Shown: piece after piece, positions 10,794 through 22,596 of the stretch
How the letters are laid out: each line of letters begins with the position of its first letter
Numbering within the stretch: the first letter of the stretch is position 1
Origin: Eucommia ulmoides
Lineage: Eukaryota > Streptophyta > Magnoliopsida > Garryales > Eucommiaceae
Direction of reading: 5' to 3'
Assembly: GCA_016647705.1 (NCBI GenBank)
Contig: CM028327.1
Span: forward strand, 6,457,726 to 6,521,725
Length of the DNA: 64,000 bases
Made by a program: the position numbers and the translations under genes
The notes under the pieces: generated by a model
Database searches by the model: none
The model's input: only the letters and a program-made list of their open reading frames with translations
What the model was told of the DNA's origin: nothing

Positions 10794-12632
10794 CTATCTT
10801 GCGCAAAGTGCATTGAACAACACGTGGCAGAGCATAAGGTCCACAAAATACTGGTGCCCAATCCCGCCGTCCCGCCACTTCATCTTCAACGGAGCACGGC
10901 CGTAATGGACGCCGTCGTTGCACCGGTTATCGTAGTGCCAAGGATACGTCATGTCGAAATCATCAATCACCATTTTCACCGCCCCGTAGCTCCTCAGTTT
11001 GTCGAGAACCACCCCGTTGAAAGCCTCCATCTTCTGCGGATTGAAGGCCAAACTCCTGGCGTATCCGCCGGTGGCCACCGTCGTCCGGTATATAATCTTC
11101 GGCGGCACCAGCCCCCGCCGCCTCACCCCCTCCAACACCTCCGCCCAAAACGCCGCCGCGTAATCCGCTCCCCTCACGAACTGCCTAATGTTACGCCAGA
11201 ATACTCCGTCGTGAAGCCCTGAGTTCATGATGATGGTGTCCGGAACCACGTCGCCGGAAAAATACCCTTTCAACAACTCCCTGTACGGCCCGTCGGACAA
11301 CGAATTCAGACCCTGATAATTTCCGGTATCGTTCGGATGACCGTTGAAGATGCTCGTGATTCGGACACTCTGATTGGGTTCCTTCGGGTTGGTGATGTTC
11401 ATGTCGAACCTCCTCGGAACGGCGGGGATGTCCTGAACGTCGAGCACGAATTTAAGGATGTTCCGGACAGTGTCGCAATGGTTAGAATCGCCCCACCAGA
11501 AAATCCACCGGTTGTTCAGGCAATTCCAGGCGTTCTCGCCGGAGAAAATCTTGAACGAACAATGGGTCGAGTAGACCCACCCGTTGCTCTCGAGAAGACC
11601 CAGAGACCCGTCGCACCATTGATTCGGGCAAGGAAAATCCGGTTGTTGGCATCTGTATCTGCCGTCGTTGCTTATCGGGCAGCTGTCGTTCTTGGCGTGG
11701 CGAGTCCACCGGCCGGACCAAACGTTTCTGGTGAGATCGGAGCTCCGGCATTGTTTGATTTCCGGCAATCGACCCGATTTCCGGAACTTGATCGGGATGA
11801 TTCGTAGTGTTCTGTCGAACGCGAATCTCTGCGGCGAGAATTTCAGTCCCTCGTAGTGCCGGAACAACAGGATTATCGTGAGACTGTAATTTCCGGCGAA
11901 GTCGGGGTGGATTTGGACGGAAAACTTGTATGTACCGTTTCCCAAGTCTTTGACCGGCGGCCGGGATTTCCAGGAGTCGCCGGAGAGATCAGTCTCGAAA
12001 TAATCGCCGCCTAAACAACGGGGTATTCCTGAATCATCCAAAGCTTGAAAAGCAAATTCATGGATATCCCCTGTTGATAACTCGATTTGATCATTAAAAT
12101 CAAAGCCAATAAATCTAATATCAACCGTCTTCGACTCCTTACAAGGCTCGCCGCCGGGAGCCAACCAATCGGAGAGAAGGTTTGACGAATAATTCGACTC
12201 CAATTCGGTTGAAATCCAATCCAGGGTTTTGGGAATCACGGGGTTTATCGGATTCCGCTCATTGTGGGTCAAACTTTCCGGCATTGGCGGGGTAAAATTG
12301 GAGGAACTGAGCTGTTTTTCGGTGGAATTGACGGCGAGATTTTCATGGGTTTCCCGCGAATTTTGGTGGATTTGAATCAGATTTTCATGATGGGTTAAAT
12401 TTAGTTCAACAGCTGGACTCGAATCCGAGTGGTTTTGTGCTGGATTTTGGTGGATGGGTCTTACCTTCTGAACAAGAAAATCTCGCCGGAAGTTACCGTA
12501 GTTGACGCCGTCAATGAGACAGACGATCAATATTCCAGAGAAAAAAGCCAGAGTCAGTAACTTGAACCCCCGTTGAACCACCGGATTCGACCGGGAAACC
12601 CATACCGGAGAAATCCCAGCTTTCTCCGGCAT
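10794..12632 (-). CDS. Membrane-anchored SGNH-type (GDS/DxxH) esterase-like protein
   Basis: A single coding exon of 612 codons. Residues 22-41 are a hydrophobic anchor after a short basic N-terminus, the layout of a type II membrane protein. Residues 50-160 are Asn/His-rich and low in complexity, as in a lumenal stalk. Residues about 168-280 resemble a filamin/ABP280-type immunoglobulin fold (GNGTYKFSVQIHPDFAGNYS). The C-terminal half is a cysteine-rich hydrolase-like domain with FWWGDSN (GDS at 381-383) and DGVH (573-576), the two motifs that carry Ser, Asp and His in PC-esterase/TBL and NXPE-like proteins. By family, a Golgi enzyme acting on glycans is likely, but the substrate cannot be read from sequence. 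The ATG at 12632 follows a splice acceptor (CAG|ATG), which supports this start. The gene appears intact. Confidence 0.9.
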   Translation of the reverse strand: MPEKAGISPVWVSRSNPVVQRGFKLLTLAFFSGILIVCLIDGVNYGNFRRDFLVQKVRPIHQNPAQNHSDSSPAVELNLTHHENLIQIHQNSRETHENLAVNSTEKQLSSSNFTPPMPESLTHNERNPINPVIPKTLDWISTELESNYSSNLLSDWLAPGGEPCKESKTVDIRFIGFDFNDQIELSTGDIHEFAFQALDDSGIPRCLGGDYFETDLSGDSWKSRPPVKDLGNGTYKFSVQIHPDFAGNYSLTIILLFRHYEGLKFSPQRFAFDRTLRIIPIKFRKSGRLPEIKQCRSSDLTRNVWSGRWTRHAKNDSCPISNDGRYRCQQPDFPCPNQWCDGSLGLLESNGWVYSTHCSFKIFSGENAWNCLNNRWIFWWGDSNHCDTVRNILKFVLDVQDIPAVPRRFDMNITNPKEPNQSVRITSIFNGHPNDTGNYQGLNSLSDGPYRELLKGYFSGDVVPDTIIMNSGLHDGVFWRNIRQFVRGADYAAAFWAEVLEGVRRRGLVPPKIIYRTTVATGGYARSLAFNPQKMEAFNGVVLDKLRSYGAVKMVIDDFDMTYPWHYDNRCNDGVHYGRAPLKMKWRDGGIGHQYFVDLMLCHVLFNALCAR

Positions 12633-12951
12633 CTGAAAAACCAGACAAAACCAAAAGGCAAAATCTAATCAATAAAACACATACCCATTAACATTTACAC
12701 GACGAATCTTCGAATCGATGAACAAAAAATAAGATTAAAGATGAACAGATTCACGAACTCACTGTGTTGCTTCAAAATGTCGTCAATGGAGGACAGATGA
12801 ACAGAGGTTCGAACTCTCAATTGAATCGATTCCCTTAAATGGAACTCAAAAATCTAATCAATAAAACACAGACCAATGAAAATTTATACCACGAATCTTC
12901 GATTCAATAAACAACAACTAAGATTAATGATGAACAGTTTCATGAACTCAC
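12633..12951 (-). other. 5' leader intron of the esterase-like gene, with two possible donors
   Basis: On the minus strand a pyrimidine-rich tract ends in TTTTTCAG directly before the ATG. A good donor GTGAGTTC lies at 12951 (after GAAGCAACACA) and a duplicated one at 12762. The intron is therefore 130 or 319 bp depending on the donor used. Both donors arise from the tandem duplication at 12661-13030. Confidence 0.6.
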
Positions 12952-13030
12952 TGTGTTGCTTCAAGAGTTCGTCAATGGAGGACAGATGAACAGAGCTTCG
13001 AGCTCTCGATTTCCTTCAATGCAACTCAAA
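12661..13030 (-). repeat. Tandem duplication (~185 bp) of leader exon and leader intron
   Basis: Copies at 12661-12849 and 12850-13030 share AAATCTAATCAATAAAACAC, the segment ACTCACTGTGTTGCTTCAA and GTCAATGGAGGACAGATGAA, and are collinear throughout. Each copy has a leader exon end plus donor. Confidence 0.9.
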
Positions 13031-13048
13031 ATCTCCTTTTTGAAACAT

Positions 13049-13057
13049 ATTTATATA
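13049..13057 (-). promoter_or_regulatory. Likely TATA box of the esterase-like gene
   Basis: The minus strand reads TATATAAAT about 30 bp upstream of the outer copy of the leader. A second candidate, ACTATAAAAAG, lies near 13085. No upstream ATG lies between this box and the outer splice donor. Confidence 0.45.
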
Positions 13058-13690
13058 CAGAAATCTGAGTCTGTATATACTTTTTATAGTCTAGAGAGAG
13101 AAAATCTGAATGAAATCGGATTACGACGGAGACGCAGAGGCCGAGAATATCGCAACGTTTAAGAACGGAAAGCCCAAAAAGGATCAGGGGAAGAGTACGG
13201 AACATTTTGTTGACCATAATACCCCTAAATTGTTTATGAAATTACGGGAATACCGAATAGTACAACACCGACAGACACGCGTAATTTAATATGGCCTGGG
13301 GAGTTGGGACGGTGTTTTTCAGGGAGGGGCATTTACGTCTTTTTGTGTATAATATAGGACTGTTTTTTCAAGACGCGGTGTCACGTGCGGTCACGTGCAA
13401 ATGAATTTTTTTAGTGAATTAATCATTGTGAATTTGTGATGATAAACAGCATTATGAAAGCATAGTGACAAGGAAATGCATAAAGTTTATTACTTAATTT
13501 TTAAAATTTAAATTTTGCAAAAATAAAAAATAAAATGAAAAAGGTTGTTAGAATTAGGAATCGCAACGGTTCGGTTTTGAGCCAATTTCATTAAAAAAAC
13601 AAAACCAAAATTGTTAGGTATAGATACCAAAATTAAAACCGTCAATTTTTCAGAAGATTTTAAAACCGAATTCCTTAATTTTATGTAAAA
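13058..13690. other. Upstream flank of the esterase-like gene
   Basis: Non-coding. It contains TCACGTGCGGTCACGTGC near 13380-13398, two G-box-like CACGTG cores 10 bp apart. Past 13500 the sequence is AT-rich with AACCG/CGGTT repeats. Confidence 0.4.
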
Positions 13691-13824
13691 TCAAAACTGC
13701 AAAATCGCGAAGATTTTTTCATATTTTATTAAATCAAAATCAAAACTGCAAAATCGCGAAGATTTTTTCATATTTTATTAAATCAAAATCAAAACCGCAA
13801 AATTGCAAAGCCGTTAAGATTTTT
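13691..13824 (+). repeat. 49-bp tandem repeat, about 2.7 copies
   Basis: TCAAAACTGCAAAATCGCGA begins at 13691 and again at 13740. A third, diverged partial copy starts at 13789. It lies in a 13555-14040 region rich in CGGTT/AACCG blocks, possibly a degenerate DNA element. Confidence 0.85.
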
Positions 13825-14049
13825 AAATTTTATATAAAACTAAAATCAAACCATCAAACAATTATTTTTCATATATAAACAAAAATATAACTAAATTTTC
13901 AAAATAAATTACAAAAATCCTAAAATTAAAACAATTAATTCTATAATATATATATATATATATATAAAATACTAGTTATGTGGTTCGGTTATGCGGTTTG
14001 ATTTAACAGTTATAATTTCAAAATCAAAACCGAAATATGGATGTAAAAT

Positions 14050-15270
14050 ATTGTGTAAATAGAGGAGATTATGTCAAAAAAATTATTTATTTTGTGTCTT
14101 TTTAATTTATATTTACGCCTTCAGACGCGGGTTATAATTTAGTATTAGATTAGTCATAATTACCATTTTTTAAAATTTTAATACTTAAATTTTAGGGTTT
14201 TATGATTTAAATTTTTCGAATCTTAATATTTAAATTACGTTGAGTCTTAGAATAAAAGATATTAGATTAATCATGGGTTAGTTACCTGTTACCATCATTT
14301 TTCCAAATTTTAATATTTTTTGTTTATCAATTAATGTTTAAAATTTAAATTGTGCCAATAAAAAGAGGAAAATAATTTGAAATCATGATAATTGATGACG
14401 TTAATTTCAAATGATTTGAGGGGTTAATTTTATAGGAATTTTAAAACAAAATGTTGATTTTATAAATCATGACATATTTTATATTATGGACATTTTGAAT
14501 TATGGAATCAATTTTAGACTTAACAGTTAAAATTAAATATTATTTTAATTTTTAAAATCTTATATCATATAATATCTCTCAAAAATTTCACATTCTCACA
14601 TTTAAACGGTTGACTAAAATTACATTGTGTACTGTTTAAATTTTATATTTAAATTTAATTATTATTTTCTATTTACAATCTTTTTATATTTATAAATTTG
14701 AAAAAATCAATATATTACCTTTAAGCACAAATAATCTCAAGTATTAAATAAATTGTCGCTATCATCTTCTTAAATTTCAACATAAATAAATAAATAAATT
14801 ATTGTTCTGTATCAATATTTTAGTTGATTTTAATTATGATATCAAATAAAAAATCAAATTTAATTATTTCACAATCTAGTTAATATTTGTTGAAGAATAA
14901 AAAATAAAATAAAAACTATAAGTAAATTATTTCAAGGATAATCTTGTAATGGGAGATTGCTACTGATACCTCGTGTATTTGAGACGTTGACCATGGAAAT
15001 CCTTCGCCTTTTGTTAAATACCACGAAGAATTTTTGGCTGAAAAAAATAACGATCAATTATCTATTTACCGTTATCTTTTAACAATAAACTTTTTTTTAA
15101 ATGAAATAAGTACACCGACTATTTTACAATTGTCAATATCGATAATTAACTTTCTTTTTTCTTTTATCAGTTTTTTTCTTCTTTTATTCTTCCCGATTCT
15201 CTAGCTGCAAGGCTGCAACCAAGTTGAACTGAGACCTTAACCATCACCTCTTACCACTATCGTCGTTGCC
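14050..15270. other. AT-rich intergenic DNA
   Basis: Low-complexity A/T DNA with no supported gene. Confidence 0.5.
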
Positions 15271-15284
15271 ACGTCCATCACCTC

Positions 15285-15324
15285 TTGCCCCTGTCACCAT
15301 CACCATCACCATCACCACAGTTAG

Positions 15325-15368
<44 letters not shown>

Positions 15369-15600
15369 CACACACACACACATACGTACACATGTAAGTG
15401 TATGCGTGCTCGAATCTCCAAATTTGAGCACATGCACATATGTGTGGGTGGTGAGTTGATGTACAGCGAGGAGGATGGGGACTCGGTGGTGGATTGGTGT
15501 TCAGCGAGGAGGATCATGGTGGCTGGACAATAGTGATTGGGGTGGTAGGTACCGTTCGAGAGAGAGAAGAGAAAAAAAAAAAAAAAAAAAACTTTCGTAA
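15285..15600. repeat. Compound microsatellites
   Basis: (CAT)n near 15296-15318, (CT)n at about 15329-15354, then (TA)n and (CA)n to about 15384, and an A-run near 15570-15590. The open frames here on both strands are products of these simple repeats. Confidence 0.85.
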
Positions 15601-15639
15601 AAGAAAATGGATAGTTTTTCTTTTTACGCATGGTTAAGT

Positions 15640-17880
15640 AATTTTAAGAACAAGTTTTCAATAAAACAAAAACTAAAATTAAAATTTAATTGATGACATG
15701 AGTTAGTCAACTCCGATTTGGAAGGTATCATACTACGATTAAAAAAAAAAATACAAAGCGTAATTGTGATCAATATTTCAAATACAATAGACGTCGGTGA
15801 TAATTTCTCATATCTAATCGTAAATCTATAAAATTATAAGTTAATATTAAGATTATTTCAAAAATATAAAAACTAATTAAGATAAATAAAAAAACAAAAA
15901 ATGTTACTATTTTATTTAATTATAACAATTTTAAAATTAGACAATGATTCCAAAAATGAAATTAAGCATCAAATTAAGTCAAAGCCCTCATAGCTGAGCA
16001 AATGCTATCTTTTCATTGTATACTTTTATTTTGTGGCTGTCGTAATCACATGCTAAGCCATGCTGCCGTCCTCCATTTGACTTGTTATTGGATAAAATTA
16101 CTCTTTAATAAGTCCACCAAATTACAGTGTCCATGTGTACCTTGAAATTTGTCAAATTGTACATTTAATTCTTTAAATTTTATGTTTGTAAAATTAGAAA
16201 TATTATTAATGATGTTGGATAAAAAATGGGTCGTGCTCAGCACGCAATCTTTTAATGGAGATATTTTTTGTCATTTCATCACTCTACTAAATGTAAGACG
16301 TTTTCTTCTAATAACGATTCAGCTTTTTTTTTTTCTTTAGAGGAGTAATTGTTAGAAAAAGTTTAAAGAAAAATAACTTATAGAGTGATAGAATGATAAA
16401 AATATTCTCATTAGAATGTCGCGTGTTAAGCAAAATCGATTTTTTTTTAAATTCAAAATCATTAAAATGTTCTTAATTTTATGAGATTGAAACAAATATA
16501 AAATTTGAGGGACTAAATGTGTGATTTGATAAATCTTAGGGTTCACGTAGATACCGATCCCATATTTTAGGGACAACAAATGTAATTTTCCCTTATTAAT
16601 GAGAAAGTGCTTTTGACTTTTTTTTTTTTTTTTTTTTCACTTTTGTCTTTTCTTTTTAACAAAAGATGTTAGGGCACTTCAATGTGCTCCCTAATTTTAA
16701 GGTGTCAAACCGAAATAGTGGGTTTGGTTTATAATTTTAAAATAGGTTTCTATTAATTCTAAAATAATTGTTTGTGCAATTCATAAAATTATTCAAAATT
16801 TAAATTAATTATATTTAATTTCACAAATTTGGTAATTATATATTTAAATTAATTTATCTTTTTGAATAGGTTAATTCACTTTTATTTATCGTTTTTCCAT
16901 CACGGTATTGAAATTTGATATTGTGCTTTGCGAAAGAAAATGACTTTAGATTTTGAATAGGTTAATTCACTCCTACTTCTTCGTGAATCAGATTAAGTTT
17001 GTTCTAGCTATGTTTTTTCCCCAAATTTTTTGGGTAGTTTTTGTGATTTTTAAATTCGAATTTCCTGCTTCTTCATGAATTAGATCAGGTTTGCAGCCAC
17101 TAATTGATCTCGGTTGAATTTGAAGGTATTCTAACTTATTGCTTTTCTTTCTTCATGAATTTGATCCGGTACGGTGTTCTATATTATGTTTTCCAATTGT
17201 ATTGTTCATTTTTTTTTTTTGGTTGATTTGTGTTTGTTCATATTCTTGTTTGATTTCCATTTATTTTTTTATCACTTTTTTGTTTTCATTTTGTTACTGG
17301 TTTGTGATGAATTGAATATGTATTCATTGTTTCCTAAATCCATCTAATTTGTTATTTGTATGCTGAATCAGATATATAATTTTGAGTTTATAAAATTTTA
17401 GTTTGAATCTGCATTATTTTTTGGTTCAATTCTCAACGTAACGATTTGATTTGAATTGCTTTATATGAGTATTTCTATGTTTTTAACGAATAAATTTAAA
17501 TTTTATTTTTCAATTTCAATTTATTGTTATTTGATCATTGCATAGTTGTTTTCTGCGATTTATGCGTTGTTACATTATACTTTAGTGGAATTCCACTTAT
17601 TGTTTGAATCTGTTTGTTGCATGGTGTGTAACCAAATTTTCTTTTTATAATTTTTTTTATTGATTAACAGATGTACGTACATCAATTTTTTTTCAATTAC
17701 TAGTATTTATCTGTACCTACAAACACCATTACAACTTAACCCTAATTCTATAAGATGGTAAAGTTAATTTGATCTGACTATGTAGAATATAAATTTGTAT
17801 ATCTTTCGATCCGACAATCTTCTTTATGAGTATCCTAATTTATTATATAGATGTGATAGTTGGTATGGGAACAATTTTTT
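15640..17880. other. Intergenic DNA, no gene seen
   Basis: AT-rich. It includes a relative of the inverted-repeat element of 19364-19548, at about 16270-16420 (CTAAATGTAAGACG...TTCTAATAACGATT and AATTGTTAGAAAAAG...GAGTGATAGAATG). Several homopolymer T runs occur. No exon chain is recognised. Confidence 0.45.
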
Positions 17881-17899
17881 TTTTTTTAACAACACTATA

Positions 17900-18664
17900 G
17901 TCATTTTTTTTATAGAAAATACACATGAAAGAAAGATCAGTTAGTCAAGGTAGAGACTAACTACCTTGGGGGCCTTGGGAAATTGTGTATGGAAAGTATT
18001 ATGTTGGGAGATGTGTCCTACTTTTGGAGCCCGACAGTATCTCGAGAGATTAATCTCCGTTGACCATAGTGTGAGAATACCTAGGAAATCGAAAAAAATA
18101 CATATAATTGAATATGGAACTTGGTGTGGGGGGGGGGGGGAGAGGGGGGGTATTTATCATTAATTCAATCGAAATTCTTAAGAGCATGTGGAGGGACAAC
18201 TATTGACTCACCTCTTTGGTTTCTTGTTGGTTGTTTGTAGTAATAATAAGTAACCTGCCAAGAATTGAATATGATCATCACACACTTCAACTTATGGGCC
18301 ATTCCAACATGAAATTATAGTCAATTTTTTTTTTTTATAGAAAATACACATGAAAGAAAGATCAGTTAGTCAAGGTAGAGACTAACTACCTGGAGATTTG
18401 CGCTCCTTAAATAACACTTTCAGGGATCGAATTTTGGTGGGTTATATATGGAAAATGCTTTGTTGAAAGATGTGTCCTATTTCTGGAGCTCGACAGTATC
18501 TCGAGAGATTAGTCTCCGCCGACCGTGATGTGAAAAATACCTGGGAAGTCAAAAAAAAAAAAAAAAAAAAAGTTTCTTGTTGGTTGTTTGTAGTAATAAT
18601 AAGTAACCTGCCAAGAATTGAATATGATCACCACACACTTCAACTTATGGGCCATTCCAAAATC
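17900..18664 (+). repeat. Tandem segmental duplication (~420 bp) with SINE-like parts
   Basis: The block ATAGAAAATACACATGAAAG occurs at about 17912 and 18339. Each time it is followed by TCAGTTAGTCAAGGTAGAGA, GATGTGTCCTA, GACAGTATCTCGAGAGATTA and finally TTGTTGGTTGTTTGTAGTAA. The second copy has GGGATCGAATTTTGG, which resembles a polymerase III B box, and a ~20-base A tract at 18551-18570, so a SINE origin is possible. A poly-G run near 18128-18148 lies between the copies. Confidence 0.7.
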
Positions 18665-19363
18665 AAAGAGAAATCAATGTGTGCCCCGGTGGTTGTACAA
18701 TACAAATACACAATGCAATGTCGGATCGAGAAAATTAATTTAGGACTAATATTTTTTTTAGAGAATTTATTAGATATTTTATAGAGAAAATCCGCGATTA
18801 ATCCTTTTTTAGGGTGTAATACGCGATTAGTCTTTTTTATTAGTAGGTTTTGATTTAATCCCTTAAGTTGGATTTCACTTGAGTTTTAATTTCGCATTGC
18901 CGAGATTGTAGGGATATTGCAGGGATTATAGGGAGAATTTAATGAGTAAATTCGATTTTATAATGAATATTAATTACATGTAACGAATATTAGTTACAAT
19001 TTCTTAATTTTTTTTATTTTTTTTTTATATATATTTGTGTATTTTTAGTTACATGTACTTATATAATATTAATTACATGTTATAATTACATATATCTGTG
19101 TAATATTTTGTGACATTTAATAAATATTAGACACAAAAATTAGTTATATGTATTTGCGTACATTTAGATATCTGTGACTAATTACATATATTTTGTATGA
19201 TTTTTGTTACATCTAACAAAATTTTACACACAAAATTGTTACATGTTAAAAAAAAAAATTTGTTACATATCAATAATTTTACACACAAAGTTATTACATG
19301 TAACTGCGCGTGTGAAAGATTTCCGCTTTTTAAAAATAGGCGGGACTAAAACTAAACTTTCTT
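18665..19363. other. AT-rich spacer with repeated TTACATGTAA-like words
   Basis: No coding signal. Words such as ATTACATGTAAC and GTTACATGTTA recur between about 18970 and 19300, resembling the palindromes at 22597-23032. Confidence 0.5.
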
Positions 19364-19548
19364 CCACTAAACGTAAGACATTTTTATAATATTTTCCTAA
19401 CAACGATTTGCCCAAAGAATGCTAGAAAAAAGTTTGAATCGTTGTTAAGAAAAACATTTTAAGTGCAATGGAGTGATAAAATGATAAAAATATAACTATG
19501 GAAGGTCGTTGTTAGGAAAATATTATAAAAATGTCTTATGTTTAGTGG
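19364..19548. repeat. Near-perfect ~44-bp inverted repeat around a ~100-bp core
   Basis: The left arm 19364-19408 (CCACTAAACGTAAGACATTT onward) is the reverse complement of the right arm 19505-19548 with about two mismatches. The core includes a third, direct, partial copy of the arm (CGTTGTTAAGAAAAACATTT). A diverged relative lies at about 16270-16420, so this is a dispersed MITE-like element. Confidence 0.75.
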
Positions 19549-22110
19549 AGTGATGAAATGATAAAATATTTCCATTAGAAGGCTACATACTGTGCAGAAC
19601 CTATTTTGCATCCAAAATAATTAACGTTTTTAATTTTACGGGATTAAAACAAATAAAAATTTAAGAGACCGAAGATACATACACCTACTCCATACTTTAC
19701 GGACAAAAAATATAATTTCTCCATTAGTCTTATATTTAGGATCTTTAGCATGACAATACTATATGTGGAATTCTATTTATTATAGTGTATTTGAATCTCT
19801 CCTCTTCCATCTCTTCCCTAAATTTACTCATAACAACAATAAATACCATTATTCTACCGATTAACCCTCTTTGATATAGATTAGTGATTCTGAATTGTTG
19901 TGACTCATAAAATATCAACATCCGTCATTTATATTATCTGCCATGCCATTAATTAGACGTAGAACCACCCAAGAGGTATTAGTTTGGTTGATAAAGGAAG
20001 GTGCCCTATTTTTTTGTCAACTAGAATTCAACTCTTATGAGGAGCACTTCAAAAAAAATTGACGTAGAACTGTATAATCATTGAATATTGACTTCTAAAT
20101 GTGAAAGGATAAAATTTTCATTGGTCTTTGTACATGAACATGCTGATGTGATGGATCACAATCAATACTAATTAGAACTATGATATATTATTTTATTTTA
20201 TCAGGGCAATTGACGTAATTTTCAATGAAATCATTATTTCAATGTATTCTCGAATTTGCTGTGATGTACTGTACCAGCATTACCACTTCTCAATTTTTGC
20301 GTTCATAATGGGAAAGAATGCAAAAGAGACTACGTCAACCTTGTGTGACCTTTGGTTAGTGTTTTTTTTTTTTTTTTTTCTCGTGTCGTGTTTGTTCTGT
20401 CGTGTTTGTTCTAAAAAAACTACGAACAAGAACAAGTTCTCTAATTCTTAAAACAATTTTTTAGGAATATAACAATTAGAATGTCCAAAAACCAAAGTTG
20501 ACTCTTGTGTTTCATAAAACACGTTCTACAAAGAAATAAAATTCTCACCATTTTGGCCCCTAAATTTTGTCCTGGGTCTCAATTTTGTCAAGCATCATTT
20601 TGTTTTTTTTTAAATCAAATTTTATGACCAAACTCCATCAAGTGTTTCAATCAGAGACAATTTGTATGGTCTAATTTAGGGGCAATTTTGTCACTTCAAG
20701 TCCCAACAAATTTTGACGGACCACAATTAAAAACCCACCCAAACTTTAGGGGTCAAAAGTGCAACATTTCATTTTAATTATTCTTCTTCCCGAATTAGAT
20801 GTCACGGCAAGCCGTGTCAATTTATGTCTAAAATCTGACGGCCACAAAATTTGTCCTTGATTGAAACACCTAACGAAGTTCGAGGACTAGAAGAATAACA
20901 AAGTTACTTGGGTTGGCTACAGATTGTTCATGGGTCATTATCCTCTTAGTTAACTTCAAAACTTCCGTGTTTGGTGCATGAGATTGGGTAAGAGATTAGA
21001 ACGGTCATGAAAATAATTATTTTATGCATATATTTAGAAAATAGGATTAAATTTCATCCTTATTAATAATTATTTTTTAATCCCACAAAACATGGGATTA
21101 ACCAATCTCAAGATAAATTTGGTAATAGTTAATCCTAATTAAATGGAATCAGGTTTTAATCTTTCATCGGCCAAAAAACGTGACCAAACATAGACCAAAT
21201 ATGGAAATATAAATGAAATTTAATTAAATTCTTATTTTACTCTTTAAATTTCTAACAAATATATCCCTTATATTTTTTTTCGTTTTTACACTTCCCTCCC
21301 CTTCCTTTCTTCCTATACCATCTTCTCAAATGAGAATCCAATTCCTGTAACTGATGCCAGACTCTCCCTCCCCCCCAATCCCCCACTGGTACCACCACCA
21401 CGACCCCGCCTGTAAGTAACACCATTGGCCCCCAACCCCCTTGTCCACCGCCTCCTCCTCCTTCTTCTTCTTCTATATATATATATACATACACATGCAC
21501 ACATCTCTTATTTGGAACTCCATTTGATTTATTATTCTTTATTTGAAAAAAATGTGTAAAAAATTATATGTTTTTCAAGTGGAGACGTTATTGTACAAAA
21601 TACAAATGCATTCCATTATTATTTTATTTCCAACATTAATCAAACATTGGAATGAGAATAGTCATTTTAATACCATATCTAATCTTTTTTGTCACCAAAT
21701 ATAAGAATGGTAATGATCATTCCATTACTATAAGATTCCAATTTTATTGTCATTCAATTTCATTCCATTTTATTCCAGCGTAACACAATGTTAGATCATT
21801 CCAAATTTGAGGACTAAATTACCCTCCAAAAAGAATAATTAGTTAATAATCTTAATTAGATAGTCTAATCCATAATTTATCATAATTTTAAGTTAGTATT
21901 ACTCCCTTAATTATGTTTTACCTTGTGTATTAGTCTCATGATCAATACTCTATTATATCTCCAACGTTTCCAATTAAGATTTACGTTGTTGACCGCCAGA
22001 GCAAGAGCCACCACCCGCCACTGCTCGTCGTCAGACCTCAAGACTCCAATCGCTGAAGTCCGACTGCTAGAATTTTTTTAGTTACAGGTAATTATTTTTT
22101 TGGTGATTTT
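19549..22110. other. Intergenic DNA, no gene seen
   Basis: Contains simple repeats, including (TA)n near 21474-21487 next to (CTT)n. The GC-rich patch near 21360-21470 gives open frames only through simple-sequence composition. No exon structure is recognised. Confidence 0.45.
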
Positions 22111-22114
22111 TTTG

Positions 22115-22260
22115 GGATAATTACTCTTTACCCCCTGTGGTTAGGTTTTATTGCACTTCGTACCCTTATGGTATTTTCGTTAGCACTTTGTTCTCTGTAG
22201 TTAGACTCTGTTGCACTTTACCCTTCCCGGTCAACATTTTTCTATTAACTTTAATGGTCA
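22115..22260 (+). repeat. Dispersed repeat (CCCTGTGGTT family), copy 1
   Basis: Starts GGGATAATTACTCTTTACCC and holds CCCTGTGGTTAGG and TTGCACTTTACCC. Copies of the same layout lie at 60168-60302 (same strand) and about 49855-49945 (opposite strand). Confidence 0.7.
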
Positions 22261-22596
22261 AAATATAAAAAGTCAATGAAAATAAATTATTATATATTAA
22301 ATTACATTATACCCTTCAATTAATTTTAGGGGCGTTGACCGAGAAGTCCTAAAAGGCGGTGAAAATTACCTATCAAACCCGATACTTTTTTCATGCACCA
22401 GCATCTTCTTTTGTATTTTTCTGACCAAAAAATCCCACATATATAACTTTTAATACTAACATCAAAACATACAGATTTTTTTGTAATTCTTGATGTTGTA
22501 AAATTAATATTTTTACACTATATTAATCAGTAAAATGTCTTATTTTTTACGATATGTTAATCATATTTTTTAGACGTATGAATCGTATTATACGTA

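Noticed and set aside
10770-11856. Open frames on the plus strand over the esterase-like gene
   Set aside because: They are antisense shadows of the 612-codon minus-strand frame, which has clear domains and a splice acceptor at its start.
15278-15631. 117-codon minus-strand and 82-codon plus-strand frames
   Set aside because: Their peptides are made of (CAT)n, (CT)n, (TA)n and (CA)n translation; no real protein feature.
18340-18570. A tRNA gene in the SINE-like unit
   Set aside because: A- and B-box-like words are too far apart and no cloverleaf forms; at most a SINE remnant.
21252-21504. Gly/Arg-rich minus-strand frames
   Set aside because: Produced by C-rich simple sequence; no domain, no splice context.
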